Shown here: positions 27,075 to 36,628 of the stretch, piece by piece
How positions within the stretch are numbered: the first letter of the stretch is position 1
Layout of the letters: the number at the start of each line of letters is the position of its first letter
The notes under the pieces: generated by a model
The model's database searches: none
The model's input: only the letters and a program-made list of their open reading frames with translations
Told to the model about the DNA's origin: nothing
DNA from: Rhodobacter sp. 24-YEA-8
GTDB taxonomy: Bacteria > Pseudomonadota > Alphaproteobacteria > Rhodobacterales > Rhodobacteraceae
Reading direction: 5' to 3'
Length of the DNA stretch: 64,000 nt
Assembly: GCF_900105075.1 (NCBI RefSeq)
Contig: NZ_FNSK01000002.1
Location: 405,001 to 469,000 of the forward strand
Position numbers and translations under genes: made by a program

Positions 27075-27110
27075 CTGAGAGGCTATCCTTGGGTCACAAA
27101 GACTGCGGGC

Positions 27111-28172
<1,062 letters not shown>

Positions 28173-28191
28173 TTACCGGGTAAGCCCTTTA

Positions 28192-28232
28192 GGATGAACA
28201 GGCTGGATTAAATTGTGAAAGATTGTTAACAG
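28192..28232 (-). promoter_or_regulatory. Candidate TorR boxes between the importer operon and torR-like gene
   Basis: On the minus strand CTGTTCATCC lies at 28192-28201 and CTGTTAACAA at 28223-28232, matching the E. coli tor-box consensus CTGTTCATAT at 8/10 and 7/10 positions. They are direct repeats 31 bp apart (three turns of the helix). They sit 116-156 bp upstream of the importer binding-protein start and 35-75 bp upstream of the regulator start, so they could serve either promoter. Confidence 0.45.
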
Positions 28233-28266
28233 AAAGAAATATCCCCTTATTCCGGCCAGGAGCGAG

Positions 28267-29004
28267 ATGACCGCCAGCCCCCGATCAGCGTCGCAAGGCC
28301 CGCGCCCCCGGCCCGCGCATATCCTGATCGTCGAGGATGAGCCGGTCACCCGCAAAACACTGGCCAGCTATCTCGAAGGATTCGGCTACCGGATCTCGGA
28401 ATGCGATACCGCCGAAGAGGCGGAATATCTGCTCGCGAGCGATACGCCCGATCTTCTGCTGGTCGATATCAACCTCTCGGGCCGCGACGGGCTGGAGATC
28501 ACCCGCGACCTTCGCGCGCGCTCAGAGATCGGCATCATCCTGATCTCGGGCCGCACCGATGAGGTCGACCGCATCATCGGGCTGGAACTTGGCGCCGATG
28601 ACTATGTCTGCAAGCCCTTCAACCGGCGCGAGTTGCTGGCGCGGATCAAGAACCTTCTGCGCCGGACCCAGGCATTGCGGCTTCTGGAGCGGAAATCGCT
28701 GCGGTTTGAAGGCTTTACCTTTGACCTTGCGACCCGCGCGCTGACCGGGCCGGAGGGCGCCGTGATCCCCCTGACCCGTGCGGAATATGAACTCCTCAGG
28801 GTTTTCGTCACCGCGCCGGGCCTGGTGCTGGACCGTGACCGGCTGGCCAGCGCCATTTCGCCCCGCCGCAGCGGGGTGAATATCCGCAGCGTTGATGTGC
28901 TGGTGCAAAGGCTTCGGGTCAAGCTTGGTGATGACCCGCGCAGCCCCCGCATCCTCGCCACCGCGCATGGCGAAGGCTATTTGTTCACCGCCGCGCTGGA
29001 TTGA
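28267..29004 (+). CDS. OmpR-type response regulator, TorR-like
   Basis: A 245-residue two-component regulator. It has a receiver domain at about 18-130 with the acidic pair Asp24/Glu25 region (IVEDEP), phospho-acceptor Asp67 (LLLVDINL) and the conserved lysine in VCKPF, followed by a winged-helix DNA-binding domain ending GEGYLFTAAL. AGGAG lies 7 nt before the ATG. The assignment to TorR rests on the neighbouring TorS- and TorT-type genes plus the candidate tor boxes just upstream. Its 3' end overlaps the convergent sensor-kinase gene by 28 nt. Confidence 0.85.
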   Translation: MTASPRSASQGPRPRPAHILIVEDEPVTRKTLASYLEGFGYRISECDTAEEAEYLLASDTPDLLLVDINLSGRDGLEITRDLRARSEIGIILISGRTDEVDRIIGLELGADDYVCKPFNRRELLARIKNLLRRTQALRLLERKSLRFEGFTFDLATRALTGPEGAVIPLTRAEYELLRVFVTAPGLVLDRDRLASAISPRRSGVNIRSVDVLVQRLRVKLGDDPRSPRILATAHGEGYLFTAALD

Positions 29005-31886
29005 GCCGACAAGGCCGCCAGATCCGCCCGTATCGCGGTTTTCGCCCGGGCCACAAGCGCGCCAAGCCGCGCCAGCGCCGGTCCCGGGTCACCCCCCTCC
29101 CGCGCTGCACGCTCGGTCTCCTGAAGACAGCCCATCAGGGCGGCGAGATCAAAATTCGCCGCAGCGCCCGCCAGCTGATGCGCCTCGCGCGCGAGGGTGG
29201 CCATATCGCCGCGCGCAGCCGCCGCGCGGATCAGGGGCAGCGCAAGATCAAGCCGGCTGAGAAACAGCCGCGCCAGCTCTGCCACCACATCGGGCGGCAG
29301 ATCGGCCAGCGCGCCCTGCAAAACCGGATCATCCTGACGACAAATATCCGCCAGCGCCGCCATAAGCCGCTGCGGTGAAAGCGGTTTCGCCAGCATCAGC
29401 GCCATGCCTGCAGCAAGGCTCGCCTCGGTTTCGCGGCCCGCAATATGGGCCGAGATCCCGATCACCGGCACGTCAGCCCGGGCGGGATCAGGCAGCGCGC
29501 GAATGCGCCTGAGCGCCTCGGTGCCGGAAATATCGGGCAGATCGACATCCATCAGCACGGCGTCATAATCACCCGCCGCCGCCAGATCGACCGCCGCCAG
29601 CCCGGTCTCGGCCATCTGCAACCGATGGCCGAGCGGCGTCAGGATCGCCGCCACCACCATGCGGTTGACCGGGTGATCCTCGACCACCAGCAGGGAAAGC
29701 GGCCGCAGATCAACCGGGGCCACCACGGGCGCCGGCGCCGGCGCGGCTGCGACCGGCAACTCCAGTTCCAGCACGAAAACCGCGCCGGGAGGGGTCGCAT
29801 CTTCCAGCCAGAGCCGCCCGCCCATCTGCGCGGCAAAGCGCCGGCAGATCGCAAGCCCCAGCCCGGTGCCACCGAATTGCCGCGCAGCGGGCGTCTCGCC
29901 ACGCTCGAATGGCTCGAAAATCCGTTCGCGTGCCTCAGGCGCGATGCCGGGGCCGGTATCGCTGACCCGAAACCGCAGCATCACCCGGCCAGGCCCGGCC
30001 GGGGTCGCGGTCACGGCCAGCGCCACATGGCCCCCCGGCGTGTAGCGGATCGCATTTGAGAGAAGGTTCACAAGAATCTGCCGCAACCGCCCGCGATCCC
30101 CGGTCACATGGCCGGGCAGATCCGGCGCCAGGGTGATTTGCAGCGCGAGCCCCTTTTCCCCGGCCACCGGTCTGAGCAGCCATTCCGCATCCGCGACCAG
30201 TTCACACAGCGAGAAATCGGCGCTGGCCGCCCGCGCCTCATCGCGGTCGGGCCGGATGAAGTCGAGAATATCGCCGAGGATCCCCATCATCCGCTCGCCC
30301 GACAGCTCCAGCGCCGAAAGCTGATCAAGCTGCTGCGGCGTCAGCCCGTCGCGCGGCAGCGAGCGGATCATCCCCTGCATCCCGTTCATCGGCGTGCGGA
30401 TCTCATGGCTCATCATCGCGAGGAATTCGGATTTCGCGCGATCCGCAGCTTCGGCTTTTTCCCGGGCGATGTCATGCGCCGCGACCTCTTCGCGCAGGGC
30501 ATGGGTCCGCTCATCGACCAGATCGCGCAATTCGTTGCGGTGCCGGTGCAATTCATCGAGGTGGCGCGCCCGCTCTTCCTCCAGCGCGTCATTATGGATC
30601 GCCTGGGCGCGGAACACCGCCACCGCACGCTCCATCCCCGCAATCTCATCCTGGCCCCGGGGCTGGATTTCCTCGCCGATCGCCCCCCCCGCCAGCCGCG
30701 TCATCGACAAAGACAACCGGTCGAGCCGGCGCGAGATATTGCCGCGCACATAGAACCAGAACACCGCAAGCGAGGTGATCAGCGCCGTCACCGCCCCCCA
30801 GGCCTGCAGGCTTTGCGCATAGCGGATCGCCGACAGGACGCCCGTCCCGGCCTCGGTCGCCCGTGCGCTCACAGAGGCTGCCAGCACCCCGGTGCTCTTG
30901 TCGATCCGGCCCACCGCCTCGATCACATTATCCCCGGCCGAGGCGATGCGGCCCTCCAGCGTCAGAACCGCAGCTGTCGCATCCAGTATATCCGGCGCGC
31001 CGCGCGCCCTGGCGCCGGGCGTACGCGGCGCCCCGGCGCGGATCACCGTCAAAAGCGCCAGCGCCCGGTTGGCGCGTACCGGATCGGCAATCGTCTGCAC
31101 CCGGCGCGAGACGATGGCGAGGCGTTCCTCCATCGCCCGGCGCAGCCCCGCAAGCTCTTCGGTCGCGCCTGAAGGCCGGTCCGGCACGGTGGCGAGGCGG
31201 TTGAGCAACAGCCCCAGTTCAGAAGCATGGGCGCGCATCTCGAACATCAGGCTCAGCTGGAAAAGATCGACCTCGATCAGCTTGTCGAGCGCGGCAAACC
31301 CCGCTTCCCCGCTGGTGGGGCCGATCTCGTAAAGGCTGGAAATCGTCGCGGATGCGGCGGCTTCGGCATTGGCGACCATCGTATCGGCAATGCCGCCAAG
31401 CTCGGCAGCGGCGGCAATGCCCTCGCCGATATGCTGACGCAGCGTGAGCCGCGCGAGAATGCGGCGTTGCACCACCAGATCCAGCACGCCAATCGCACCG
31501 CGCAGATCGCGGATCGCGATCTCAAGCCCCGCGATCGCTTCGCGGTCGCTGTTTCTGTAGGGCGCCAGCCGCCTGTTCAGCACATCCACCTGGTCAAAGA
31601 GCCAGGCGGTACGCTCGCGCCGCTCGGCCTCGGTCTGCACCAGGGCCAGTTCAGGGGCCAGCGCCACGATCCGCGCGCTGGATTCGGCAAATCCGCGCAG
31701 CCCGGCCAAAGCCGGAATCGTGCGCTCGCTCGCCTCTTCCTGGGCACGGATGGTGCCGCTGAGTTCAAGCCAGCCGATCAGCGCCGCCGCCAGCGGCAGG
31801 CCGGTGATGACAAGAAAGGCCGTCAGAAGCCGGGAGCCCAGCCCCCTGCCTCCTTTGCTCCCCCTTGTCGCCAGATCGCCCTGCAT
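28977..31886 (-). CDS. Tripartite hybrid sensor histidine kinase, TorS-like
   Basis: About 969 residues, close to the 914 of E. coli TorS. Domain order: first membrane helix (20-40), a helical periplasmic sensor of about 315 residues, second membrane helix (363-380), HAMP, coiled coil, HisKA with His494 (MMSHEIRTPMNGM), ATPase with Asn611 (NLLSNAIRYTPGG) and DTGPG, receiver with Asp780 (AVLMDVDLP), and an HPt domain with His903 (REAHQLAGAA). This His-Asp-His relay passes phosphate to the TorR-like regulator. I start at the ATG at 31886, just ahead of the first helix; the frame is open much further but overlaps the divergent torT-like gene. Confidence 0.9.
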   Translation of the reverse strand: MQGDLATRGSKGGRGLGSRLLTAFLVITGLPLAAALIGWLELSGTIRAQEEASERTIPALAGLRGFAESSARIVALAPELALVQTEAERRERTAWLFDQVDVLNRRLAPYRNSDREAIAGLEIAIRDLRGAIGVLDLVVQRRILARLTLRQHIGEGIAAAAELGGIADTMVANAEAAASATISSLYEIGPTSGEAGFAALDKLIEVDLFQLSLMFEMRAHASELGLLLNRLATVPDRPSGATEELAGLRRAMEERLAIVSRRVQTIADPVRANRALALLTVIRAGAPRTPGARARGAPDILDATAAVLTLEGRIASAGDNVIEAVGRIDKSTGVLAASVSARATEAGTGVLSAIRYAQSLQAWGAVTALITSLAVFWFYVRGNISRRLDRLSLSMTRLAGGAIGEEIQPRGQDEIAGMERAVAVFRAQAIHNDALEEERARHLDELHRHRNELRDLVDERTHALREEVAAHDIAREKAEAADRAKSEFLAMMSHEIRTPMNGMQGMIRSLPRDGLTPQQLDQLSALELSGERMMGILGDILDFIRPDRDEARAASADFSLCELVADAEWLLRPVAGEKGLALQITLAPDLPGHVTGDRGRLRQILVNLLSNAIRYTPGGHVALAVTATPAGPGRVMLRFRVSDTGPGIAPEARERIFEPFERGETPAARQFGGTGLGLAICRRFAAQMGGRLWLEDATPPGAVFVLELELPVAAAPAPAPVVAPVDLRPLSLLVVEDHPVNRMVVAAILTPLGHRLQMAETGLAAVDLAAAGDYDAVLMDVDLPDISGTEALRRIRALPDPARADVPVIGISAHIAGRETEASLAAGMALMLAKPLSPQRLMAALADICRQDDPVLQGALADLPPDVVAELARLFLSRLDLALPLIRAAAARGDMATLAREAHQLAGAAANFDLAALMGCLQETERAAREGGDPGPALARLGALVARAKTAIRADLAALSAQSSAAVNK

Positions 31887-31961
31887 CACCTGAATCGCCT
31901 CTTTCCCTGTCCGGGATTTCCGCCGAAACTGGCACGTAACCGCCGCGAGGCCATCCGAAAA

Positions 31962-33053
31962 ATGCATATGACCCGTCCGACCGCCGCCCTCATTGCCGTG
32001 ACAGGCGTGATTTTTGCCCTCAGCGGGTCTTTCGGCGGTCTTCGCGCCGAGCCGGCCGGAGCGCCCTGGTCCCTTCTGGTCCATGACCGCCCGATGGATG
32101 ACGCAAGCCCGACCCATCCGCTCAGCTATCAGCCGCTGGATCACGCCGCGCAGCCCTGGCAGCTTTGCATCCTCTACCCGCATCTCAAGGATTCTTACTG
32201 GCTCAGCGTCAATCACGGCATGGCAGAAGAGGCGCGCCGCCTCGGCGTCGGCTTCACGCTGTATGAGGCCGGCGGCTACCCCAATCTCGCGCGCCAGATC
32301 GAACAGGCCGAGGCCTGCGTGGCCGCCGGGGCAGATGCGCTGATCATCGGCACAGTGTCTTATGACGGGATGACGCCGGTGCTCACCCGGATCGCCCGGA
32401 CCATGCCGGTGATCGCTGCGGTGAATGACATCGCGCCCGAAGGGATCAGCGCCAAGGCCTCTGTGCCCTGGCGCGAGATGGGCGCCGCCGCCGGAAAAGC
32501 GCTGGCCGCGCGTCACCCGAAAGGCAGCGCCCCGGTCTCGGTCGCCTGGTTTCCCGGGCCGGAAGGCGCAGGCTGGGTACGTTTCGTCGATGAGGGGTTC
32601 CGCGCCGCGCTTGCAGACAGTTCTGCCCGGATCACTGAGGTGCGGCACGGCGATACAGGGCGCGAAGAGCAGGTGCTTCTGATCGAGGATGTGCTGGAGG
32701 CCACGCCCTGGCCCGATTACCTCGTCGGCTCCGGCCCGATGGCCGAGGCGGCGGTGTCGATCCTGCGCGCGCGCGGGCGCGACGATGTCGGCATCGTCTC
32801 GGATTACATGACCCATGCCGTGCATCGCGGCATCCTGCGTGGCAAGATCCTGGCGGCCCCTTCGGATTTCCCGGTTTTACAGGGGCGGCTGGCGGTGGAA
32901 ATGGCGGTCCGCGCGATTGAGGGGAAGCTTGACATCCGCCATGCCGGCCCGGCCATCGTCACCGTGACGCCAGAGACAATCCGCAGCTATGATGCTGATG
33001 CGACCCTCGCCCCTGCCGATTTCGCACCGGTGTTTTCGTCTGAGCCGGAATAG
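31962..33053 (+). CDS. TorT-like periplasmic TMAO-sensing protein
   Basis: A 363-residue LacI/ribose-binding-type periplasmic protein with an N-terminal signal peptide. It closely follows E. coli TorT through the phrases CILYPHLKDSYWLSVNHGM, YEAGGYPN, GADALIIGTV, ARHPKGS and DYLVGS. TorT binds TMAO and presents it to the TorS sensor domain. It is divergent from the torS-like gene with 75 nt between them, an order (torR, torS, torT) different from E. coli (torS, torT, torR). Two in-frame ATGs lie 6 nt apart; the first has GAGG upstream. A hairpin terminator follows. Confidence 0.9.
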   Translation: MHMTRPTAALIAVTGVIFALSGSFGGLRAEPAGAPWSLLVHDRPMDDASPTHPLSYQPLDHAAQPWQLCILYPHLKDSYWLSVNHGMAEEARRLGVGFTLYEAGGYPNLARQIEQAEACVAAGADALIIGTVSYDGMTPVLTRIARTMPVIAAVNDIAPEGISAKASVPWREMGAAAGKALAARHPKGSAPVSVAWFPGPEGAGWVRFVDEGFRAALADSSARITEVRHGDTGREEQVLLIEDVLEATPWPDYLVGSGPMAEAAVSILRARGRDDVGIVSDYMTHAVHRGILRGKILAAPSDFPVLQGRLAVEMAVRAIEGKLDIRHAGPAIVTVTPETIRSYDADATLAPADFAPVFSSEPE

Positions 33054-33085
33054 GCCCTGCAAGGCAATTCAGCGGCATAACCGGC

Positions 33086-33103
33086 GCTCAGTTTCCTGAG
33101 CGT
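33086..33103 (+). terminator. Hairpin terminator after torT-like gene
   Basis: A CGCTCAG / CTGAGCG stem (7 bp) with a TTTC loop, followed by TGAAATTACTT. It lies 32 nt after the stop codon. Confidence 0.5.
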
Positions 33104-33112
33104 GAAATTACT

Positions 33113-33141
33113 TGACTTAAGACCGGGCGTTGGCCCTGATA
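33113..33141 (+). promoter_or_regulatory. Sigma-70-like promoter for the orphan binding protein
   Basis: TTGACT (33113-33118), a 17-bp spacer and CTGATA (33136-33141) lie immediately after the torT terminator and 25 nt before the next start codon. This suggests the orphan binding protein has its own promoter. Confidence 0.4.
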
Positions 33142-33165
33142 CCGGCAGCCCCGAAACGGACAGCC

Positions 33166-34470
33166 ATGCTGAAAAGCCCCCGCCCTGGCGGCGCAAACCG
33201 CCGCAACATCCTCACCGCCACCCTGGGCGCTGCCGTCAGCGCGCTGACGACCGGGTTCTGGCCGCGCGCCGCCGCGGCCGCTGAGGACCGGGTAAAGGTC
33301 GGATTTCTTGGCCCCCTGAGCGGCCCGGTCGCCGCCTGGGGGCAACCGGGTCTGGATGGCAGCCGGCTCTGGGCAGAATGGATCAACGCGGCGGGCGGGA
33401 TCCGCATTGGCGGGCGCCAGCTGCCGGTCGAAATCCTGGCTTTCGATGATGAATATGACCCGGCCCGCGCCAGAATCGGCGCACAAAAGCTGATCCGGCG
33501 CGATGGCGTCAGCTTTCTCATGATGCTGGGCGGCGACACCTGGCCCGGTGCGGCGCCCCTGGTGCAGGAGACTGGGATGCTCGCCTCGACCCTGCTGCCC
33601 TCGGATCTCAGCCCCGAGACGACAACGCTCATCGCCCCGGCCGAGGTCCACCCGATCTATAATGTCACCGGCGTCGACTGGCTGGCGCGCAACCGCCCCT
33701 GGCTTCGCTCTGCCGCAATCTGCGCCCAGGATGATGTGTTCGGCCTGCCCTCAATCGCAACATACCTGGCCGCCTTTGCCGCCGCCGGGATCCGCATGAC
33801 CGATGAGCCGTTCTTTTTCGACCCCGCCACCAGCGATTTTGAGCCCCTGGTGCGCCGGATGCTGTCAGGAAAGCCAGAGATCGTCTGCCTCGACACCTGT
33901 TATCCCGATTACATTTTGCCGATCTGCGAACAGCTTTACCGCCAGGGGTTTCGCGGCCAGATCCTCTCCTGCACGCTGGATTTCCACGACCGCATCATCG
34001 CCCATACCTCGCCCGAATTCCTGGAAGGCGCGATCTTCCAGTTTCCCGATTTCGACGACCCCGCCCTTGCAGCCCCCGAGGTGAATTTTCGCGACCCGGC
34101 GCGGTTTCATGCCGAATATGAGGCCCGATTTCCAGGCCAGTGGAGTTCGGTCTCCTGGCAATATGCCGCTATTCTGGATCTGTGGAAGGCGGCGGCCGAG
34201 GCCGCCGACAGCACCGCGCCGGATGCCGTGCTTTCGGCAATGAAATCCGGCCGGGGGCTGCGTCATGTCTTCGGCCCCGCGCGCTGGTGGGGCGACGACC
34301 TGTTCGGCATTTCCAATGCCCTGGTCGGAAACTGGCCTGTGGTCGAAATATCCGGCGGCAAGGCGCATATTCGTGAATTCACCTCGGTGACCGACTGGTA
34401 TGATCGGCACGGCGCCCTTTTGCATCGGGAGATGGAGCGTTATGGCCAGCTCTGGAGCCAGCGTGTCTGA
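33166..34470 (+). CDS. Orphan periplasmic substrate-binding protein, Peripla_BP_6 (urea/amide type)
   Basis: A 434-residue type-I periplasmic binding protein of the UrtA/AmiC/FmdD-like branch (VGFLGPLSGPVAAWGQPGLDG, the usual first strand). The N-terminus has a twin-arginine-like signal (NRRNILT then a hydrophobic stretch ending in an alanine run). The ATG at 33166 puts this signal at the extreme N-terminus. No permease or ATPase of the branched-chain/urea type is in the window, so it either serves a distant transporter or acts as a sensor partner of the adjacent Tor-like system. Ligand unknown. Confidence 0.82.
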   Translation: MLKSPRPGGANRRNILTATLGAAVSALTTGFWPRAAAAAEDRVKVGFLGPLSGPVAAWGQPGLDGSRLWAEWINAAGGIRIGGRQLPVEILAFDDEYDPARARIGAQKLIRRDGVSFLMMLGGDTWPGAAPLVQETGMLASTLLPSDLSPETTTLIAPAEVHPIYNVTGVDWLARNRPWLRSAAICAQDDVFGLPSIATYLAAFAAAGIRMTDEPFFFDPATSDFEPLVRRMLSGKPEIVCLDTCYPDYILPICEQLYRQGFRGQILSCTLDFHDRIIAHTSPEFLEGAIFQFPDFDDPALAAPEVNFRDPARFHAEYEARFPGQWSSVSWQYAAILDLWKAAAEAADSTAPDAVLSAMKSGRGLRHVFGPARWWGDDLFGISNALVGNWPVVEISGGKAHIREFTSVTDWYDRHGALLHREMERYGQLWSQRV

Positions 34471-34642
34471 GCTTTTGCGCCGCCTCTGGCGCGCCTGGCG
34501 GCGCCTTCCCGGTCTCAGGCGCCCTTCCCCTGCCCCCGCGCCCGCGCGCAGTTCGCTCTTCCATCTCAGGATGGAGACCAGACATCGTGACACTTATCAG
34601 CGGCTCTCAAAGCGCCGCAGCCCGCACAATCCGGATTAAATA

Positions 34643-34669
34643 TATGGGTCATTCCGTCGCAGACCCATA
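34643..34669. repeat. Perfect 8-bp inverted repeat upstream of DUF983 gene
   Basis: TATGGGTC (34643-34650) and GACCCATA (34662-34669) surround an 11-nt loop in an AT-richer stretch of the 294-nt gap after the orphan binding protein. It could be a terminator for that gene or an operator for the next. Confidence 0.4.
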
Positions 34670-34764
34670 CATTGCGGACATCTTGTCTTTATGATGAAAC
34701 TGCCCTACATCATTGGCAACGGGCCAATAGCAGCGCCCGCAGGCTTCCGTGACCCGAGGACAGC

Positions 34765-35175
34765 ATGACCGATACGTCGCATTCCGCCGCAGAGCTTCCT
34801 GAACGCCCGCTGAAACAGGCGATCCGCCGTGGCCTGATGTGCCGCTGCCCGGCCTGCGGCGAGGGCGCGATTTTCTCGTCATACCTCAAGGTGGTACGGC
34901 AATGCCCGGCCTGTGGCGAAGAGCTCTGGCATCAAAGGGCCGATGACGGCCCCGCCTATATCACCATGCTGATCATCTGCCATATCGCCGGGTTCATGAT
35001 CCATGGTCTGTTCAGCTATACCGACCTGACGCCCGGCATTGTCGGCCTGATCGTGACGATGACGGTGATTCCCCTGGCGCTGGTGATGTTGCCTTCGACC
35101 AAGGGCTTTATGGTGGCCATGCAATGGTCGCGGCGTATGCATGGCTTTGGCGAAAGCAGCGCATCGCAACACTGA
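34765..35175 (+). CDS. DUF983 family membrane protein with zinc-ribbon
   Basis: A 136-residue protein with two CPxCG knuckles near the N-terminus (CRCPACGEG and QCPACGEEL), which probably bind zinc, then two membrane spans (about 70-90 and 93-115). This is the DUF983 layout, common in alphaproteobacteria and often seen near cytochrome-oxidase or cell-envelope genes; its function is not known. AGGA lies 6 nt before the ATG. It has no obvious partner here. Confidence 0.88.
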   Translation: MTDTSHSAAELPERPLKQAIRRGLMCRCPACGEGAIFSSYLKVVRQCPACGEELWHQRADDGPAYITMLIICHIAGFMIHGLFSYTDLTPGIVGLIVTMTVIPLALVMLPSTKGFMVAMQWSRRMHGFGESSASQH

Positions 35176-35227
35176 TGTCAGGCGCCGCGCCGCTGCCGAC
35201 CTTCCGTTCGATCAACACCATCGGCAC

Positions 35228-35445
35228 CTTGCCCGGATGGACATGGATGCGCCTGACCTGGAACCGGTCGCCAACGACAAGGCTTTCATTCCAGCCCCGG
35301 GGCCGGAAATCAGCCGGCAGCATTTCGTCCTGACGCGCGCCGTTGGCTTTTAACGCCGCCACGGCCTTTTCACATCCACTGACTGGTCGGCGCCCGCCAC
35401 CAGTACAACGTCGGGCATTGCCGCCACGATAAACCCGCTACGCCC
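35228..35445 (-). pseudogene. Remnant of mannose-1-phosphate guanylyltransferase (manC/cpsB) C-terminal region
   Basis: Read leftward, one frame gives AMPDVVLVAGADQSVDVK. After a one-base slip near 35368 a second frame continues AVAALKANGARQDEMLPADF, then GDRFQVRRIHVHPGK. That order matches the joint between the nucleotidyltransferase domain and the cupin domain of ManC-type enzymes (typically ...VKxAVxxLKAxGR...RPWGWYExLxxGDRFQVKRIxVxPG). The histidine-rich cupin core that should follow is absent and no intact domain lies upstream. It is a decayed fragment, not a working gene. Confidence 0.55.
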
Positions 35446-35888
35446 GCCTGTGATGCGCTCGCCGGTTCCAGACAGTCAGAAGCGGTTTCGGCATGGTCCG
35501 GGGTAAAGCCCATATCCCGCGCGGCGCAGAGCGGTCGGGCTTGTTAGGCCGTCTGCCGCCAGCGCTGCTGCGATGGGCGAATAGCCCTGCATTGACCAGA
35601 TCCGCCGGGATTGCCGAGAGATCAACTGCGGCGACGCCATGACGGCGCGCCAGCAAGACGGCGTCGGACAGCCCGACATTGCCAGGCACGGCGACGGCGA
35701 ATGCCATTTCGCTGTTCTCAGCTCCGGCACGCGTCGCGAAACCGCTTCTGACATGCATCGGGCAGCAGGTTTTGTCACCCGTGTTGCGCGGCCTGACCAG
35801 GCTGTGCTTTCCCTGCCGCCCGGATCATTATATCATCATGCCACTGCGTCGGAACATCCGGCCGCCAAAGCGCCATGTAAGGGCCGAG
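35446..35888. other. Non-coding or decayed stretch before the NanR-like gene
   Basis: Frames here are short and interrupted. A minus-strand segment (about 35560-35760, phrase LLARRHGVAAVDLSAIPADLV) reads like protein and may be another decayed remnant, but I cannot name it. An AT-rich patch near 35827-35840 (TTATATCATCATG) could hold the promoter of the downstream regulator. Confidence 0.3.
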
Positions 35889-36617
35889 ATGAAGCCAGAA
35901 CCGCGATCTTCCGATCTTTCACTCGCGCCGGTCGCACGGCGCAAGCTGTCGGATTCGGTGGTCGAGCAACTGCGCGCCATGATCGCCTCGGGTCAGTTGC
36001 GCCCCGGCGACGCCCTGCCCTCCGAGCGTGACATGATGGCGCGGATGGGTGTCGGCCGCCCAGCCGTACGCGAGGCTTTGCAGCAGCTGCACACCCAGGG
36101 GCTGATCACGATCTCCCATGGCGAACGCAGCCGCGTCAATCCGCTGAACCCGGATCTGGCATTGCATCAGATCAATGATATCGCGAGCCTTCTGATCGCG
36201 GCAGAGCCGGGCAATCTCGGGCATCTGCGCGATGCGCGAAAACTGTTCGAGACCGGGCTGGTACGGATGACCGCCACAAAGGCGACGCCCGCAGATGTGG
36301 AACGCCTGCGCGGGCTGGTCGGCCTGCAGCGTGCGGCACTTGGCGATACGGCGGCTTTCATGCGCGCCGATATCGATTTTCACACGGCTCTGGCGGCGAT
36401 CCTTGGCAATCCGGTGATCACCGCGCTGTCCCATGCCATGCTGGGCTGGCTCTTCAAACATCACGACACGCTTCTGCACTGGTCGGGCCATGAGACGGTG
36501 ACGCTTGCGGAACATGAGGCGATCACCGATGCGATCGCGACCCAGGACCCCGATCTCGCGGCGGAGCGGATGCAAAAGCATCTCGACCGGTCGGAACGGC
36601 TTTACCTCCAGGGCTGA
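35889..36617 (+). CDS. GntR/FadR family regulator, NanR-like
   Basis: A 242-residue regulator. It has an N-terminal winged helix (RRKLSDSVVEQLRAMIASG, LPSERDMMARMGVGRPAVREAL) and a helical FCD ligand domain (MRADIDFHTALAAILGNPV). The wording ISHGERSRVNPL and the FCD phrases follow E. coli NanR closely. NanR senses N-acetylneuraminate, but no sialic-acid genes are present, so the ligand may differ or the regulon lies elsewhere. The ATG follows GGGCCGAG, a weak ribosome site; the open frame to 35679 is unconvincing. Confidence 0.82.
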   Translation: MKPEPRSSDLSLAPVARRKLSDSVVEQLRAMIASGQLRPGDALPSERDMMARMGVGRPAVREALQQLHTQGLITISHGERSRVNPLNPDLALHQINDIASLLIAAEPGNLGHLRDARKLFETGLVRMTATKATPADVERLRGLVGLQRAALGDTAAFMRADIDFHTALAAILGNPVITALSHAMLGWLFKHHDTLLHWSGHETVTLAEHEAITDAIATQDPDLAAERMQKHLDRSERLYLQG

Positions 36618-36628
36618 CCCTGCCGCTC

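Noticed and set aside
31886..32825. Extension of the sensor-kinase frame by 313 residues into the torT region
   Set aside because: The extension has no domain, precedes the first membrane helix and overlaps the well-supported divergent TorT gene.
34456..34639. Small arginine-rich frame following the orphan binding protein
   Set aside because: It overlaps the gene end, is dominated by Arg/Pro/Ala and has no ribosome site; probably non-coding.
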